Below, piece by piece: positions 1 to 13,500 of a stretch of DNA of 64,000 nucleotides; the stretch's first letter is position 1; every line of letters begins with the position of its first letter. The notes under the pieces are model-generated. The model was not told the DNA's origin. It ran no database searches and saw nothing but the letters and a program-made list of their open reading frames with translations. Position numbers and translations under genes: made by a program. This DNA is from Gordius sp. MW1 (Eukaryota > Nematomorpha > Gordioida > Gordea > Gordiidae), in the NCBI GenBank assembly GCA_964036665.1, contig OZ038533.1, positions 14,603,075-14,667,074 of the forward strand, written 5' to 3'.

Positions 1-937
1 CTCATCGCAAAGTAGGTACTAGATAACCCTTGTAGAGCATATAAGAAGTCGCTTTTCGATGTCGCTCGTTAACATATTCCTAATAATATTAATAATTATA
101 TTGAATTAAAAATGGCTTAGGCCAATCCATACTTTAAATTTATCCCGTTAAAACTTTTATTGATTGTTAGCAATCTATAGGCTAACCGTCCTGTCCTGCC
201 CTATCTCGTTCGCCTTTTTGAATAATGTTATATAAAAAACAGGCATTTTTTGTTTCCTGGGTTAAAAAACCGTTTCATTTAATTACAAATCAATTTGGTG
301 TATTTATTGACTTTATTTTTGCTTGAGTTAATCGGTAATGTCAGACTAGTGATTTCTAATTAAATTTATAATAAAATAATATTTGAAAATAAATTACAAT
401 ATATTTATTTTACAAAATAAAGATGTTAGCATTTAATTCCTCCTCCTCTGCTATGATATTTGGCGAAGTTCAAGTGCGGAATAAGATTATATAAGCCTAG
501 AAAAGTAGTTTTTCCCCATTATTTTAGCTAAACTATTTGCTAAAGATTATCTATTCCGGAAACTAATTCTGTACTACAAACCTAAGTTTCTATAACACCC
601 TATTTGTTGGAACTTTTTGTCGTTGGGTAGGTTAGAGAAAGCTTAGATAATCTTATGTTCGATCTGACTAAAAAGTGGGGGAGGGGTGCCTGTTATTGTA
701 ACCTAAATTGAAGGAAAAATTCATTTATAAACTTTAAATATTACATTTTGACTTTCTATGCATGCAATAATATTTACAGGGGTAGTTTTGCTATCGTTCA
801 TTCATCTTACACCCTTTTCAAGTATAATTTCTATCTATATGTCATAAAATAGTATAATATTTCAATAATGATATTCTCTCCATTTTTAACATTTTTTAGT
901 TGCCAAAATAATTTTAACTTAACAAAGGAAATACTGA
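1..937. other. AT-rich sequence, no gene recognised
   Basis: No open frame, RNA gene or repeat that I recognise. It should lie in or upstream of the first visible intron of the Spaetzle-like gene, because the exon at 1,452 begins with a splice acceptor and so needs an upstream exon. I could not find the signal-peptide exon here. Confidence 0.4.
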
Positions 938-1105
938 CATGGGCGTAGCCAAGATTGTACTACAGGAAGGGGGGCAATAATGATTTTGGAAGGAGCAAAA
1001 TAAGATTTTTGGATATTTTAGCCATTATTATAATAAAATTTCAAACATTTTTTGGATTTATAGGGGGCGGTCGCCCCTCCTTGCCTCCTTCTAGCTACGC
1101 CCATG
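938..1105. mobile_element. MITE, CATGGGCGTAGCC family, copy 1
   Basis: Inverted ends CATGGGCGTAGCC and CTAGCTACGCCCATG with G-rich subterminal tracts. The flanking octamers AATACTGA and AATACTGC match at seven of eight positions, which suggests an 8-bp target duplication with one later change. No coding capacity. Confidence 0.7.
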
Positions 1106-1256
1106 AATACTGCTATTTTAGGTATATTCAATGATTTACATATGATCTCATATTAGTCAAAATTTTGTGATATAAATGCAGTGCATCCTCTCAAAAATAT
1201 GTCTAGCTAGGTTTATTTATTTACTCAAAAGTTTAAACACTGACATTTAATTAATA

Positions 1257-1345
1257 TCCGGCATGGGCAGCCCGAGGCCCGACCAGGCCGCACAAAAATT
1301 AATAGATTAGTTAAGCCTCGGGTAGGACCTTTTCGTCTTTGCCCC
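1257..1345. repeat. GC-rich remnant, possibly of the hAT family seen at 16.5 kb
   Basis: A short CCCGAGGCCCG-type stretch stands out from the AT-rich surroundings and resembles the GC-rich subterminal sequence of the elements at 7.9, 16.5, 20.8 and 27.5 kb. Its ends are not recognisable. Confidence 0.3.
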
Positions 1346-1451
1346 AAGGCTCATTAAAACATTCAAAACCATTAAATCACTTTGGTACTAAAATGTTTCA
1401 AAACACGTGTATTTCACTTTCTTTTTTATTATGCAACATATTACGTTTTAG

Positions 1452-3111
1452 ATGCCAGAGTTGCGAAAAGGCCATCTGAAATGTCCAAACTTTTAATGGA
1501 TCCCAAAACTCGAGATCCTAGCTATTTATCTTTCATTTCGAGAAATCCCGCCCTGAGAAAGTTATGGCTAAAGGCGCCCAAAACAAAACTATTTTACGAC
1601 AAACGTCACCCGAGGCAAAAACAAGTTAATGTCACTTACCTTTTGGTGGATAAAAGTATGAATCGAAGCGATTTTTTGAATCACTTTAATCATTGGAGAA
1701 GGACTCAAAGTCTTAAAATTAGCAAGGCCTCGTTAGTTTTAGGAAGAAAAAGGGTTAATTTAAAAAAAAGAGCCGTTGCAAAAAAACAAGTTGTCGGCTT
1801 AAAATTGAATCTTTCTTATGTGACCTTAACACCCCCGCAGGTTAATTTATATAAAAGTGTCCCATTTTATACCACCACCCTTGCTTCTCAATGGTCCTAC
1901 GATGGTTATAAAGAAAAGGGTGGATCAAGAGTTAAAACTTTGAATACCATGATGCAATCTTTCCCAAACAACAAAGACAATTTTTACATTGATTATCAGG
2001 AAATTTCCTATGAGCCAGGGCTAAATGATTATAGACTGAGTCCTCAAACCAGCGACGAAGCTCAAAAATTTTTGAGTAATTTTAATACCGAAATCCCAAC
2101 AGAAACACGCAATGGAACTCTATTCAATAATTCTAAGGAGCAAAATACAAACTTGGACCAAGATTTCAAGGAATTATTGGGGGGAAAAGTGACAAATTTG
2201 GCTTTTTCTAATCGATACCACACCCGAGAAAATAGGATTTATAAGCAAGAAAATGGGAAAATAATTTATTATAGTATTAATAATTATTCTCACTCATCCG
2301 ATATTTTTGATCCGTTTGTAAAAACTAGCTTAAATAATCTTCAAGATGAAATTGAACCAACAGCCATTATTAATACTTCTGAAAACTTGAATTTCAGCTT
2401 AAATCCGTTGAATTTTTGGGAACAGGAAAATTTGACCAATGCGGAGATTAACGCCTATTCCCCATTTTACCAATCCTATGATAAACGGGCGGCTCCCGGC
2501 AACTCAATTTACTATGCGGGTCAAGTAGGCCGCCCAAAAGTCTCTTTGAAAAGTTATTTGCCAAACACCTCAAATGACAATAAAGTTTTGTATTTAAACT
2601 ATGAAATAAATGGGTTTCCACCGTTGTCGAAACCAAAAAACACTATTATTCCTGGGTTGTATAAAGAGGAGGAACCAAATTTCAGAGCTGAAGAAAGGAA
2701 CATTGATTTGCCTTCGCAAAAAACATTGGCGATCAATAAAATAGGAAGATTTTTAGGAACCGATTTTAGCCCTCTACCTCATAAATTTGAGGAAAATAAA
2801 CAAGACTATAACATTCAATTATTTCTAAATTTACCCGAAGATGAGTCCACCTTTAAAAATACAAATAGTTTTGAAAGGGATCCAATTCCTAGGAACCAGA
2901 AAGATATAAACATAAATACACAGCCTTATTTAAGGTCCTACGCGCCTGAAGAACGTTTTGTTGAAAAACGAAAGGATTTTTTAAATCCTAATCAAGATTC
3001 TTTAAGTTCAAATTTCATTAACTTAGATACATATCAAAAATCAGCGATAAGCACAGCATTCGATAACAGAGAATCTATAGCAATACCTGCTGCCCAAGTT
3101 AGATTAACAAA
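1452..3111 (+). CDS. Spaetzle-like gene, large pro-region exon
   Basis: Acceptor TTTTAG ends at 1,451 after a pyrimidine-rich tract; donor is AAA|GTAAAT. The open frame extends a little upstream of the acceptor but has no ATG, so this is not the first exon. It encodes about 552 residues rich in N, S, P, K and E, with no membrane segment and no recognised domain. Long, poorly conserved pro-regions are usual in this family. Confidence 0.7.
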
Positions 3112-6100
3112 GTAAATTACAAAAATGATAATATTATTTTTAAGTTTAATTAACAAATATTTAATTTACAGAACATTGACTTAGTCATGAATGGTATTAA
3201 GGGGCAATTGCACCCCTTCTTGACTTTAAAAAAATATATGATTTTGATACAAATGTGGTTAAAAAATAAAAAAAATATTGTTTTTATCTCCACTTATTAT
3301 TTCTAGATTATTTTAAAAAAAAATTACAAAATTTTATATTAAAATAGACCCATTGAAAAAGGTAATTTGATTCCTCCTACTATGAGATACAATTTGTTCG
3401 AGCCCAATTACTCAGATCATGTTGATGAACAAGCCGTATTTTGGGCAAGGATCAAAACACCTAGAATAAATTTAATCTCTGCTAAAAATGATAACGCCAT
3501 CAAATTAACGAGGTTATTATAATTTGTATGATTAAAATGTACTTTTTATTAAAAATATTACCAAAAAGAAATAGAAAAATGAAATAAAAAAATTATAAAA
3601 TCTTATTATATTTATTTTATCGGGATTATATAGCGAGCCAAGGATTATAAATGGTCAAACAAAATTCTATGCACTTAAACCTCCTGGACTTTCAGTTGAC
3701 AAATTAAAAACCAAAGAGCGAGGCAATGTTGCATGGACTAGAAGAAGTTTATTAGAAGAGCAATCGAATGGCAATTTATTCCAAATTCCAAATGTGAAAA
3801 TTCCCACGCAATTCCAAAAGTGTGTAAATGAAAAACATTTTCCTTAATTTTATTCATATAAAACATATCAAAATTTTCGTTTTTTTACTAATATAATTTA
3901 ACAAACATTTATCATCCAGTTGATTTTTCTCTCTTATTTAAAAGCTGTTTGGACCCCGCGGCAATGATTTTAATAACTTTCCATTTTAAGGGGATAAATT
4001 AAAGAATCTACTGCAAAATGATGGATTAGATAAGATTTACTTGTCATTTCTTTCCGTTAACATATCAGTTATTATCATGGGCGTAGCCAGGTTTTGGATT
4101 AGGGGGGGGGGCAAAACGTTTAAAAGTTCAATTAGAGGGGGCAAAACATAAATTTTTCAAAGATTTTGCATTGAAATTTTTTTTCGTACTTTGGGGGGGG
4201 GCAGCCGCCCCCTCCCCCTTCTGGCTACGCCCATGATTATCATAAAACTGAGTTTAATTGGCTTAGCAGGTTGTATACTTAAAAAGGAATTTTTATATAA
4301 ATTTAATCAAAAATTAAATTTTTGGCTTTTATAAGACAGAAAATCGGCATTACTATCTTTAAATATAATTTGATAGCAATATCGGTTCCAATTTATTTGT
4401 TTCATCTTCCCAAATATGTATTTTTAAAAATAGTAAATGATTAGTTAGCAACCTTAGATTATGATAATTGTGAATAATAATACAAATTGAGCAAGCGTCT
4501 TTCTGCTAGAAAAAGTTTAAGGAATTGTAGGACCTGATTGAAAAATAAATTGCCAACAATTTTATAATAAAATTTATATTTTTACTTAACTAACGTATTT
4601 GTTTGACACTTAAATGACTTAGCAAAAAATTATTTTAATTTTTAAAATATTAAGTTAACTTTTTTTTTGATTTTAATCATTTATTATTTTTATCATGAGA
4701 ATTACATATTTTGTGAAGGTGAGATAAATAAATTTTACACGATTATATACTAAATAAAAACTTGAGAGTGTGTAAATAGCTTTTTAACAATCATTAATTA
4801 GTTAATAGTGATGGACATATCCTAAATGTAAATAAGAGAGGGTACAAAAAGTTTAAGTATGATTTTAAAATGCAATTTTAAAAATTTAACCATATCTTCA
4901 TAATATATTTATATTTAAAATTAGGGGCAAAAAGTTGCATAGGAGGGCAGCTATTTTTGCTTAAGTCCATATAGCTTTTTTTGAAATTAATAGTATTATT
5001 GTATTAGAAACTCCTCTTTAATCGCAATAGATGATCAAACTATTCCTATGATTGACTCAAACATCAATTTATTTGAAAAATATTTGCGGCAAATTTTTTT
5101 TAAATATTTATTAATTTATTTACGGACTAATCTTATGAATACATTGGAAAAACAATGAAAAGGGAAATTCATTTAAAGATCAAATATAATTAAATCCTTT
5201 AAAGGCTTTTTATGCCAATCCCGTTTAAATCCCAATAACTTCAATTGTTTTATAATATTGTGCGATCCTTCTTTGAATTAATCATTTAACTTTTTATATA
5301 ATGAGTAAAAAATAAGTCTCATAGCAATATCCTAACTTTTTGTAAGAAAATATTAACAACAATTATTATTTGATTAACCTTTATTAGACAATTTATAACA
5401 ACTTTTTAACTCTAAAAACTAGGTACGATTATAATGGTAATTTGATTCAAAACAATAACGAAAGATGCGATAAATGGTCAAGCCAAGATTGGAGCAAGCA
5501 AAGCCAGTCGTCATATAGCTGTAGAACTCAAAATACATTTATAACGCCAACTTGGGGCAAAAATATCCTCAATGTTAGCTTCGTCATAGCTCAATTATAT
5601 CCCCATTGGAAACAAACTGTTCAACTTGGACTATGTGGGTAAGCTTTGAATTTAACTTACCATAACTTGTTTTACTTCTAATACTATTATGCATTCGATA
5701 AAAGTTAAAACTAGCTCGCCTCCTTTATCATGTGTACGGTACCACAGTGGTGGGGTTGGTTTTGGTAAGTTTCTTCCATCTTGATCGGGTAAGGTCCATG
5801 GCTTGTTAGTTTCATAACTTTGTCCGGCCCCATAGACTGCTCATTCCCTTTTAAAAATTATACCCCATTTTGGCAGCCATTTTAATAAGTGAAACATGAA
5901 TTTTGGCCAATTTATAGGGTTTGATAAATTTTTAAAATCGCTATAATGATTAAAATGGGTTGTTTCATGTTATAAAATCAACGATTATTGTCCATGCAAT
6001 CCATCACTATACAAACTCTACTTCACTTATTAAAATGGCGGTCGTTTTTGGCAACACTTTTGTGCGTGAATATATAAGAGATGAGCAGTCTATTAGTCTA

Positions 6101-6782
6101 TGACTGGCCCTTGCCACGTAGCACGAGGTCGTCCTCTTCCTCGTTCAATATTTTTCGATTTATATTATTCGAACCCCTTCTAAGTATATGATCTTACCAT
6201 CTTAGCCCATTTTCGTAATTCAAGTCCACCATAGATTGAGTACCCATTTTTGCACTAAGACAGTCAGTCATTCGTCATATTCTCGAGCTTAGTACAACCT
6301 AAGCTCAAGCGTATAATCCTTATCTCTTCTAAGTGGTTTGGTGCTTCATACACGTGTTTTATTTCCATAAAGAAACATGGGAATTGGCTAATAAATATAT
6401 TTAACCTAATATTTGCACCATAAAAAGTCATAGTTGGGTCAGGTTCTATCCGTTAAATTGCAATTTTTATAGCAAATTCATTACATTCGGGGGAGGGGGT
6501 GTAGTTTGACAAGATCTTTGTTGAATGAATTACTATATAAAATAACTAAGCCAATTATATTTCTTGAAATAATGGCAATAGCTGAAAAATATGTATGCAG
6601 TAGCATCCCAAAATTTCTATCTCATAATCATTTTTTTCAGGTCAAATTTTTGCTCCATTGGAAATGGGCGATGCGTTCAAAAGTATCGATATCATGAGCT
6701 AATGGTTTGGAAAGCTAATCAAGGTCTACAAAGAGAATGGTTTTTAATCCCTTCACACTGCCAATGTCAAGAATGTTACTAG
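1452..6782 (+). CDS. Spaetzle-like cystine-knot ligand precursor, five exons, 5' end missing
   Basis: Exons: 1,452-3,111; 3,348-3,512; 3,634-3,819; 5,423-5,638; 6,641-6,782 (TAG stop). All introns are GT-AG and all visible junctions are phase 2, giving one frame of about 789 codons plus an unseen start. The first four exons encode a long hydrophilic pro-region with basic sites (GRKR, LKKR, WTRR) where furin-like cleavage could release the ligand. The last two encode a C-terminal cystine-knot domain: CRTQ, then FITP, YPHWKQTVQLGLCG, CVQKYRYHEL and the ending HCQCQECY, eight cysteines in all. This spacing, with the final C-x-C-x-x-C, is that of Spaetzle-family Toll ligands, most like the Spz3/Spz4 type. 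Such proteins are secreted and act in Toll/neurotrophin-like signalling. Family is well supported; subfamily is inference. No signal peptide is visible, so at least one upstream exon is missing. Confidence 0.8.
3348..3512 (+). CDS. Spaetzle-like gene, second visible exon
   Basis: Acceptor AAAATAG; donor ACGAG|GTTATT is weak but keeps the frame. 165 nt, phase 2 to phase 2. Encodes pro-region sequence including AVFWARIKTPRINL. Confidence 0.65.
3634..3819 (+). CDS. Spaetzle-like gene, third visible exon
   Basis: Acceptor TATATAG; donor CCAAAA|GTGTGT chosen because it alone gives the phase needed by the exon at 5,423. Encodes the end of the pro-region with the dibasic site WTRRS, a possible processing point. 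Confidence 0.65.
4076..4235. mobile_element. MITE, CATGGGCGTAGCC family, copy 2
   Basis: Ends CATGGGCGTAGCCAGG and CTGGCTACGCCCATG, with runs of G just inside. It lies in the third visible intron of the Spaetzle-like gene. Confidence 0.75.
5423..5638 (+). CDS. Spaetzle-like gene, first cystine-knot exon
   Basis: Acceptor AAACTAG, donor GTGG|GTAAGC. Encodes the first half of the knot: three cysteines in the contexts ERCDKW, YSCRTQ and GLCG, separated by an FITP turn and the YPHWKQTVQL strand. The Cys-to-Cys spacing and the Y..Q.V pattern match Spaetzle-family domains. Confidence 0.8.
5830..6102. mobile_element. MITE with CATAGACT...GACTGCTCAT ends
   Basis: Inverted ends CCATAGACTGCTCAT and ATGAGCAGTCTATTAGTCTATG bound about 270 bp with no coding capacity. 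Much of the interior matches, in inverse orientation, the sequence at 16.13-16.37 kb. Related ends occur at 12.07, 17.54, 27.95 and 31.60 kb. Confidence 0.65.
6641..6782 (+). CDS. Spaetzle-like gene, terminal cystine-knot exon and stop
   Basis: Acceptor TTTTTTTCAG. The glycine codon split across the preceding intron (GG|G) is restored exactly. Encodes NFCSIGNGRCVQKYRYHEL and ends HCQCQECY followed by TAG, supplying five of the eight knot cysteines. Confidence 0.82.
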
Positions 6783-7395
6783 AAGATTTTTGATATGTTT
6801 TTATTCACAAATATTTTGATATTAATGATGAAATTAGAGTTCGGATTTGTTGAGGATTTAAATTTTAAACTATAAATAAATATGCTTGTAAAATGAGTTG
6901 CAAATGATTTTTCTTTAGAATGATCAATAATCTTTCATAAAAACAGAAATGGATTTGTTACATATAACCAAATTTTTAATGTTTTTTCAATAAAATTCAA
7001 CGAGGTAAATTTCTGAACTGTCTAAATACAATTCTGTAAAAGTCAGTGACTTAGAAAAATGAAGAAGGCAAATAAAATTGTATTTTTATTATGAAAATCT
7101 CTGCCTTTTTTAAATATATTACCATGCCTATATAATATTAATATTTCTCATAGATGTATTTCAATATTTATTGAGGAATAAAAATATACAATCGTAGCCG
7201 TTAAAGATAAAATTTGTAATTGTAAATATGAATTTAATTGTTAAATTTGGGATATAGGCAGCGATCATTTTACACATTGTCGTAAGGTTAAAATCACTTG
7301 ACTTAGAATAATTAATATATATTATTGAGCTTAAAATTTGAGCATTTTAATATGATCTAAAACTTTGTTTAGGCCCCTATAACAATTTAGCAGTC
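6783..7395. other. Convergent 3' flanks of the two host genes
   Basis: 613 bp between the two stop codons. AATAAA signals for the + strand gene lie at 6,989 and 7,071. An AATAAA for the - strand gene reads from 7,172 to 7,167, about 225 nt past its stop. The two 3' UTRs may therefore abut or overlap. Confidence 0.5.
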
Positions 7396-7554
7396 TCATA
7401 GGGGTATTAAGGATTGATGATAAGATGTGCTATACTGGCGGGCTAAGTCCAAAAAGGTTTTCCCTTTAATTTCGGGTACTATTTTGAAGGCAACGAATAG
7501 AAATAGGGCCAAAAGCATGGTGTACATCAACCATATGAAACTCTTGATCCATTG
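7396..7554 (-). CDS. Transporter exon 10 (last helix, C-tail, stop)
   Basis: Acceptor ATATAG. Encodes the twelfth helix, the diagnostic VPEIKGKTFLDL motif and a short tail ending at TGA (7,398-7,396). Confidence 0.9.
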   Translation of the reverse strand, partial: QWIKSFIWLMYTMLLALFLFVAFKIVPEIKGKTFLDLARQYSTSYHQSLIPL

Positions 7555-10500
7555 CTATATGATATCAATGTAGGAAATTAATTAAACATAGTAGTCAATT
7601 TAAATAAAATTTATTAAATTTGAGAAAAAACATGGAGGTAAACCAAATTAAATAGTATAACTATTATGGATAGGCTAAAGTGTTTATGGTGAGAACTAAA
7701 TTATCAAATTATATTGGAACTAAATTAGTGTTCTTATAAAAATTATTGCTCGATTATAATAGGATATCGAACAATTTTAAGCTAAACATATAAATTTAAA
7801 AAAAGTAACATGCATTCTATCCCAATCCCAAAATTATCAACGAAGTTTGGTAATCAGAGATCCGATTTGTTTAAAAAATTTTCCCGAATTCGGCCTGATT
7901 TATAAATTAATTTTCCCCGTCCCAACCCTTCCAAGTATCCGTCCAGACATGACCTTATCATTATTGCTGCCCGAACTGCCCGGCCCGAAATGATGTTTTT
8001 TAAATTTTTAACAGTATTTTCGATATATTTTCTAAAAATTGCATATTTATTTTCAGTTTTTTGATGAACTATGATTAAATAAAGTAAATAACATCAATAA
8101 ATGTGACAAAGTAAAATAAAAAAATCTTATTCAGCCTAATTGCCCGTGACTTGTTATGGCGCCCGCCCGGGCCAGCTTAAAAATATTTACAACGATTGCA
8201 CGAGTGTGCCTGTGGGCCGGGCTTTTCTGGTGTCTGCTAATAATCGGCAACCGTCCAACATTTTTTATCCCATTTAATATGTTAAATGATTTTTGGGGTC
8301 ATATTGACCCCAATTTTCTTACGTAAAAGAGGGCGAAAAAGATTCCAATCACGATGTCACCGACCCAGTTGGTTAACAAGCACATACACAAGGCTTTGGA
8401 ACGAACATTTTGTGTAAATAATTCCGTTGATACGACCCAAGGAACAACTCCTAAATCAAAATAATTACGTTTAGGTTTTAACTTGAATTACATCACCAAA
8501 TCTTACAAGATAGTCTCCAAAACAAAAATTATTAGAGTTTCTTTAAAACGGGTATAATTTTAGGAAATGACAATTTTCTTGGTAATCAATATATTAAATC
8601 ACTAGTTATTGCGGTTACTAATGCTTCTCAATTTGCTATGTAAAGGGGGGAAGGGAGCAGGTTAAAAAACTGCAAAAAAATCTCATGCAGAATTAGGTAA
8701 ATTCTCTCTTTACAAATCTTTTTTACAATTTTTCTATTATCAACGAGTGCAAAACGTTTAAATGGTAGAGTGGTCTCAGGTGAAGCAAAGTATACGACTA
8801 CCCTAAAAAGTTCTTGAGACTCTCTTTTTCAAGAAGAAACTAACTTAAATATATAACAACCTTGCAAAATACACTATTTAACACTCCGTAGGTTAAGTGG
8901 GGTCATGAGGACCTCAAGCAGTTATAAAATGCTGTACAAACCAAGTTAGTTATTTTTATGGTTTTATTATTTCAGTAGCTTAATAAAATTTATCCTAGAT
9001 TTCTCTGCATAATTTGGCTTGTTTTTATCAAATAGTCTTTAAGATACAGAGTGTTATAGATGCACCTTCTACAATATGAAACAAAATAATATTTCAATAT
9101 TTTTTTTCAATATAATATCAGAAACCATTATTCTAAACGTATTTGTAGAGAAATAGTTTGGGGTCATCATGACCCCCTTTACCATCCGTGTTAGCTTTTT
9201 GACCTGGCCTACGGAGTGTTAACCAAATTTGCATAAATAAATTTTTGTTCTAACCTGGTCCCATGGCGAAGAAGCATTTGTACAATGACATGAGTAAAAA
9301 TCCAATATAGGCCGGCCACACTTGGGTACTAAACTGGTGGACTAGCATGAAAATTGTCAATAGGGCAGCGCATGCTGTCATACAAGTACAGTTGACAAAA
9401 AAGATCGTCCTGATTCCGTATTTTGCGATAATTCCCACGGCTAGCATGGTTAACAAGACTGTTAACAGTGCCAAGCTAACTAGGAATATGAAGGTAGTAA
9501 AGGGCAATGCATTGGATATGAAGGGAACTATATACAGCATACCCTAAAATAAAAAATATTTTTTTTTTTATGTTTTAGCAATTAATTAAAGGAAAGGTTA
9601 AATAAACTCTTAATTATGTTAAATATATAAAAACTTATAAATTTAAAGGAAGGGGGGGGCAGCGGTCTCCACTTGCCCCCCTCCGCTTGCGTTTTAGATA
9701 AAGTCTTGTAAGTCTAATAAATTCAGTGGCTGCACAATTTTTATTCGCAATAAATCTATGTTATTTGATATATTCTGTGAGATTATTTATTGTCATTTGA
9801 TGACAAGATGCATTTAGTAACATTATGAGCGACTCGATATGGGTTTTAATACTATGCAATATACATTATATATTGTATTGTCAGGATAGCCCAAAAATTA
9901 ATTATAACTTATATTATCTTATACTTTAAAAATTTGCTGCACCAGACTCAAAATATCTAACAAATTTTCTTCAACAAAAAATCAACAATAATTTTAAAAA
10001 TCAAATAATTTTAAAACAATTAGTATATTAAATTATACATTTATAAATTGCATTAATTAATAATAAATTCCCCCGATTTCTATTTAAATCAAAATCAACA
10101 TTTGCTATGTCTCAATCTCTTATTTTAAAACTATATTTTCCTTGATTTTTGGTCATTCCTACAAAAAAACTGCCATTTTCCAGGAAAATATATGATTTTT
10201 AATTTTCTTGACTACTTACAGCATCTATGCGAAAGATAGATTGCGAAATGTGGACTATGATGGCTGTGAACAAAGCTTTGCGTAAATTAATGTTGCACAA
10301 AAAGTGGCACAGATTTTGGGAAGGAGCTAACATGTGTTGTGCCTCAACTTCGAACCCCATTTGTTCCATTTCATCCCTTATACAATGCTTTCTCTTTCGG
10401 CCCCGTAATTTCTGGAGGGCTTTGAAAAATATTTTAAAAACTCAAAAAATAATTGTAGATAATGGTTCAAAAAAAGTATTTAAGAAAAATAGGATTTAGA

Positions 10501-13500
10501 AATGATATTTCTATAGAGTAATCATGGTAGGATGATAAATCTAGCCTTGGCAGAATTCTACCGAAAACCATGTTTTTTATGCGCATTTTAAAAGGCCTTT
10601 TACTGTTCTCAAGGTTGTGGCATAATTATCTAATTTGCTAGTTTGCATACTTAAATCTCGAACGAACATTATATTAAATCGTACTTGCCGTCAAAAAACC
10701 TTCAAGTTTATGGTTTTGACGGTTAAAATGAAAAAAATAGCAGAATAAACTCATATCTTACAATAAATTACTAAATAGCAAAATTAATTAAGATTTTAAA
10801 AATTTTCAATGGTTTTTAAATTATTTCTAACGTAAAAATTACCCATTTTAGCTGAATATTCGTCATCTTGAATTATAAATAGGTAACGTGGACTTTCGGG
10901 AATACATAGTGAGAGGACAAGTTGGCAAGCCGATGGTATCGCAAACATACCTTTTCAATAAAAAAAACAAATAAAAAAATGACTAAAATTACATTAACCA
11001 AAGTGAATTTTACAAAAAGTGGCATTAATATTTTAAATCATATTAATATTTGAACGATTTCTCTAACACTTTTCTTCAATGTAACATCTATAGATGCTTT
11101 TTGAGTGCTGATTTTGGTAATTTAGTTTAGAATTAGAACATGATGCCCTGAAACTAGTTAAGGCCCATTGTTACTTGATTGAAATTTAAAAAATTTTTGG
11201 AAAAAGCATACCCTTTTAAAAGGCATTTAAGAAGTTTTATAAATTTTAAAATAGGATAAAGAAATATTATAGATAGACTTACCTAATAGTACATGCCACC
11301 TCCAATAAGTGCCGAGCAGCAGGCCAAAAACGGGTGAAATCAAGGCTCCTAGACTAATGCCCAAGGCATGAAGTGCCACTATGGCTCCTCTCATTTTGAA
11401 TGGTGCGACTTCCACTAAATACAGGGGCACCGCTATAGAGAGCATACCTTGGATGGACCCCGAAAATAATATAATGTTAAACAGAATATATACTATAAAT
11501 ATTTTAGAAAACGTAAAAATATTCGAAATAAACATAAAAATAAGAAATCTACATTAAATCAGTAGCAGTCAATGAAATCTTTTGACAAAATAAACTTTAG
11601 TTTAAAACTTCCACCTGCTATTAATGAGCAAGCCTCTTATCATCCAACCATCGACTACATAGAATGCTCATGTCTTATGTTTCATATGGTAAAATGTGTA
11701 CTATTAAATCAGCCATTTTGAACTTAACTATCTCTCATGTATTTCTGCAGTGTACCACATTGTTAAAACAGAAACAGTGAATTTACCTACCCTTCCCCTT
11801 AGTTAAAAAATAAAAAAGAACTGTAATGAATGATTATTTAAAAAATGCAGAAGTCACTAAATTGCTTCATCACATCATCAGAGTAATCATATTTTTATGA
11901 ATTTTTTAAATTATATATATTTTAAAACGCTACTTTTATATAACTAGTTCAATATTTTTATTGGGTTTGAAAACACTTTAATTTACCTAAATTTCTATAT
12001 CTATATGTCTTTCCCTTATTTGTGCACATTTCAAAATGGCGGGAAAACGGACACTTATTTAAAGTTGATGAGCACTCTATCCAGTCTATGCATCCAACAC
12101 TTACAAATTTTATATACAAACTAGCAAAAGCATTTTAAACTACAATGACCTAATCTCATCTTTTAAGAAAAATTCAATTCCCATCCAAAAAATTCCTCGA
12201 TATAAAATTGCATGAAAAATAATGGTTAAAATGCCAATATAACTTATTGACAAAGATATTTTAAAAAATAAATCCAATTTAGATGACAAAACTATTTTTA
12301 AATTAAATTTAATTTTGGTGAAAATGTAAGTTTTTTACCCATACTAAGGCCTTCCAAAAACTTGCCCACAATAATCATTTGGATGGAGGCTGCTTGCCTG
12401 GCATTACCCAAAACAACAGCCCCACAGATGGCTACAAGATCACTAACTTGCAAACTTCTTAATCTACATCACCACAAAACATAATTAGTCACATTCTTAA
12501 AAATTAATAAAACAGTAAAGAATTATAAATATTTTAGATCATCATAGTGCGCTTTAGATACACCGTTATTGTATAATCTTATTAAAAGCCATTCTTGTAA
12601 AAATCTATCTTTTCCTTTAATATAGACTAGCGTTAAAAAAATGGGGTTTTGTTTGGTTCAACTCCTGTTTTTCATATTTCCACTAAGTCTCGACTAAGAA
12701 AAACAGGCCAAAATGTTCTGTTTTTAATTAATCATGTATATTATAGTGTAAAGGAGGTTGGTAAAAAAGTATATTTATTGGTCTGTTTATATTTAGTCGA
12801 CTAAAAAGGTCGACCAAACGAAACCCAGCCGTTGTACAACACTATTTTAGACTAACATTTCCTGACAAAATAATATTGGAAGTTGGTTCGGTCTTTAAAC
12901 AAATTGACCCATCGAAAACAAACTATAAATGGAATAATAACCAATATTGGCCTTTAATCGGGGTCAGATAAAGTAAAAGTACGCAACGGGCATCATTTAT
13001 TTGCAGGGATTTATATAGCCAGTTTTGCAATTCCGTTATAAAACAACTAACCTAGACAAACTGGCAAATAAAATTCACAAAACAGCAAATACAAATAGCT
13101 ATAAACCATAATTTTGTTATTTGGTCGGGGTCTGATAAAGTCGAAGTAAGCAACGGGCACCATTAATTTTACGGGAATTATTTAGCCAGTCTAGCAATTA
13201 TTTGATATCTAGCAACAACCTAGACAAGTTGCAAAAGTAAATTTATATATAAAGCTCATCAGTCGGGCCCATAAACAATAACGAAATTTGGGCTCGGCCG
13301 AGGTCAAAAAATAAAAGTCAACCAGCGTCATAAGCTAGTGTATTTGCGAAGGCAAAATAAAAGTCATTTACAGAAGCATAAGTTCACAGTAGAGAGTAGA
13401 GTTGTTAAATCTCGCGTGAGCAACGCTCACTATGTGCTTTGCTCGAGCACGCACACTGATAATATGCTCGTTAGCACAATAAGTGCTCGCTGTTCGGTGC

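Noticed and set aside
9347..10499. Plus-strand frames at 9,347-9,547 and 10,227-10,499
   Set aside because: Antisense shadows of transporter exons 8 and 7.
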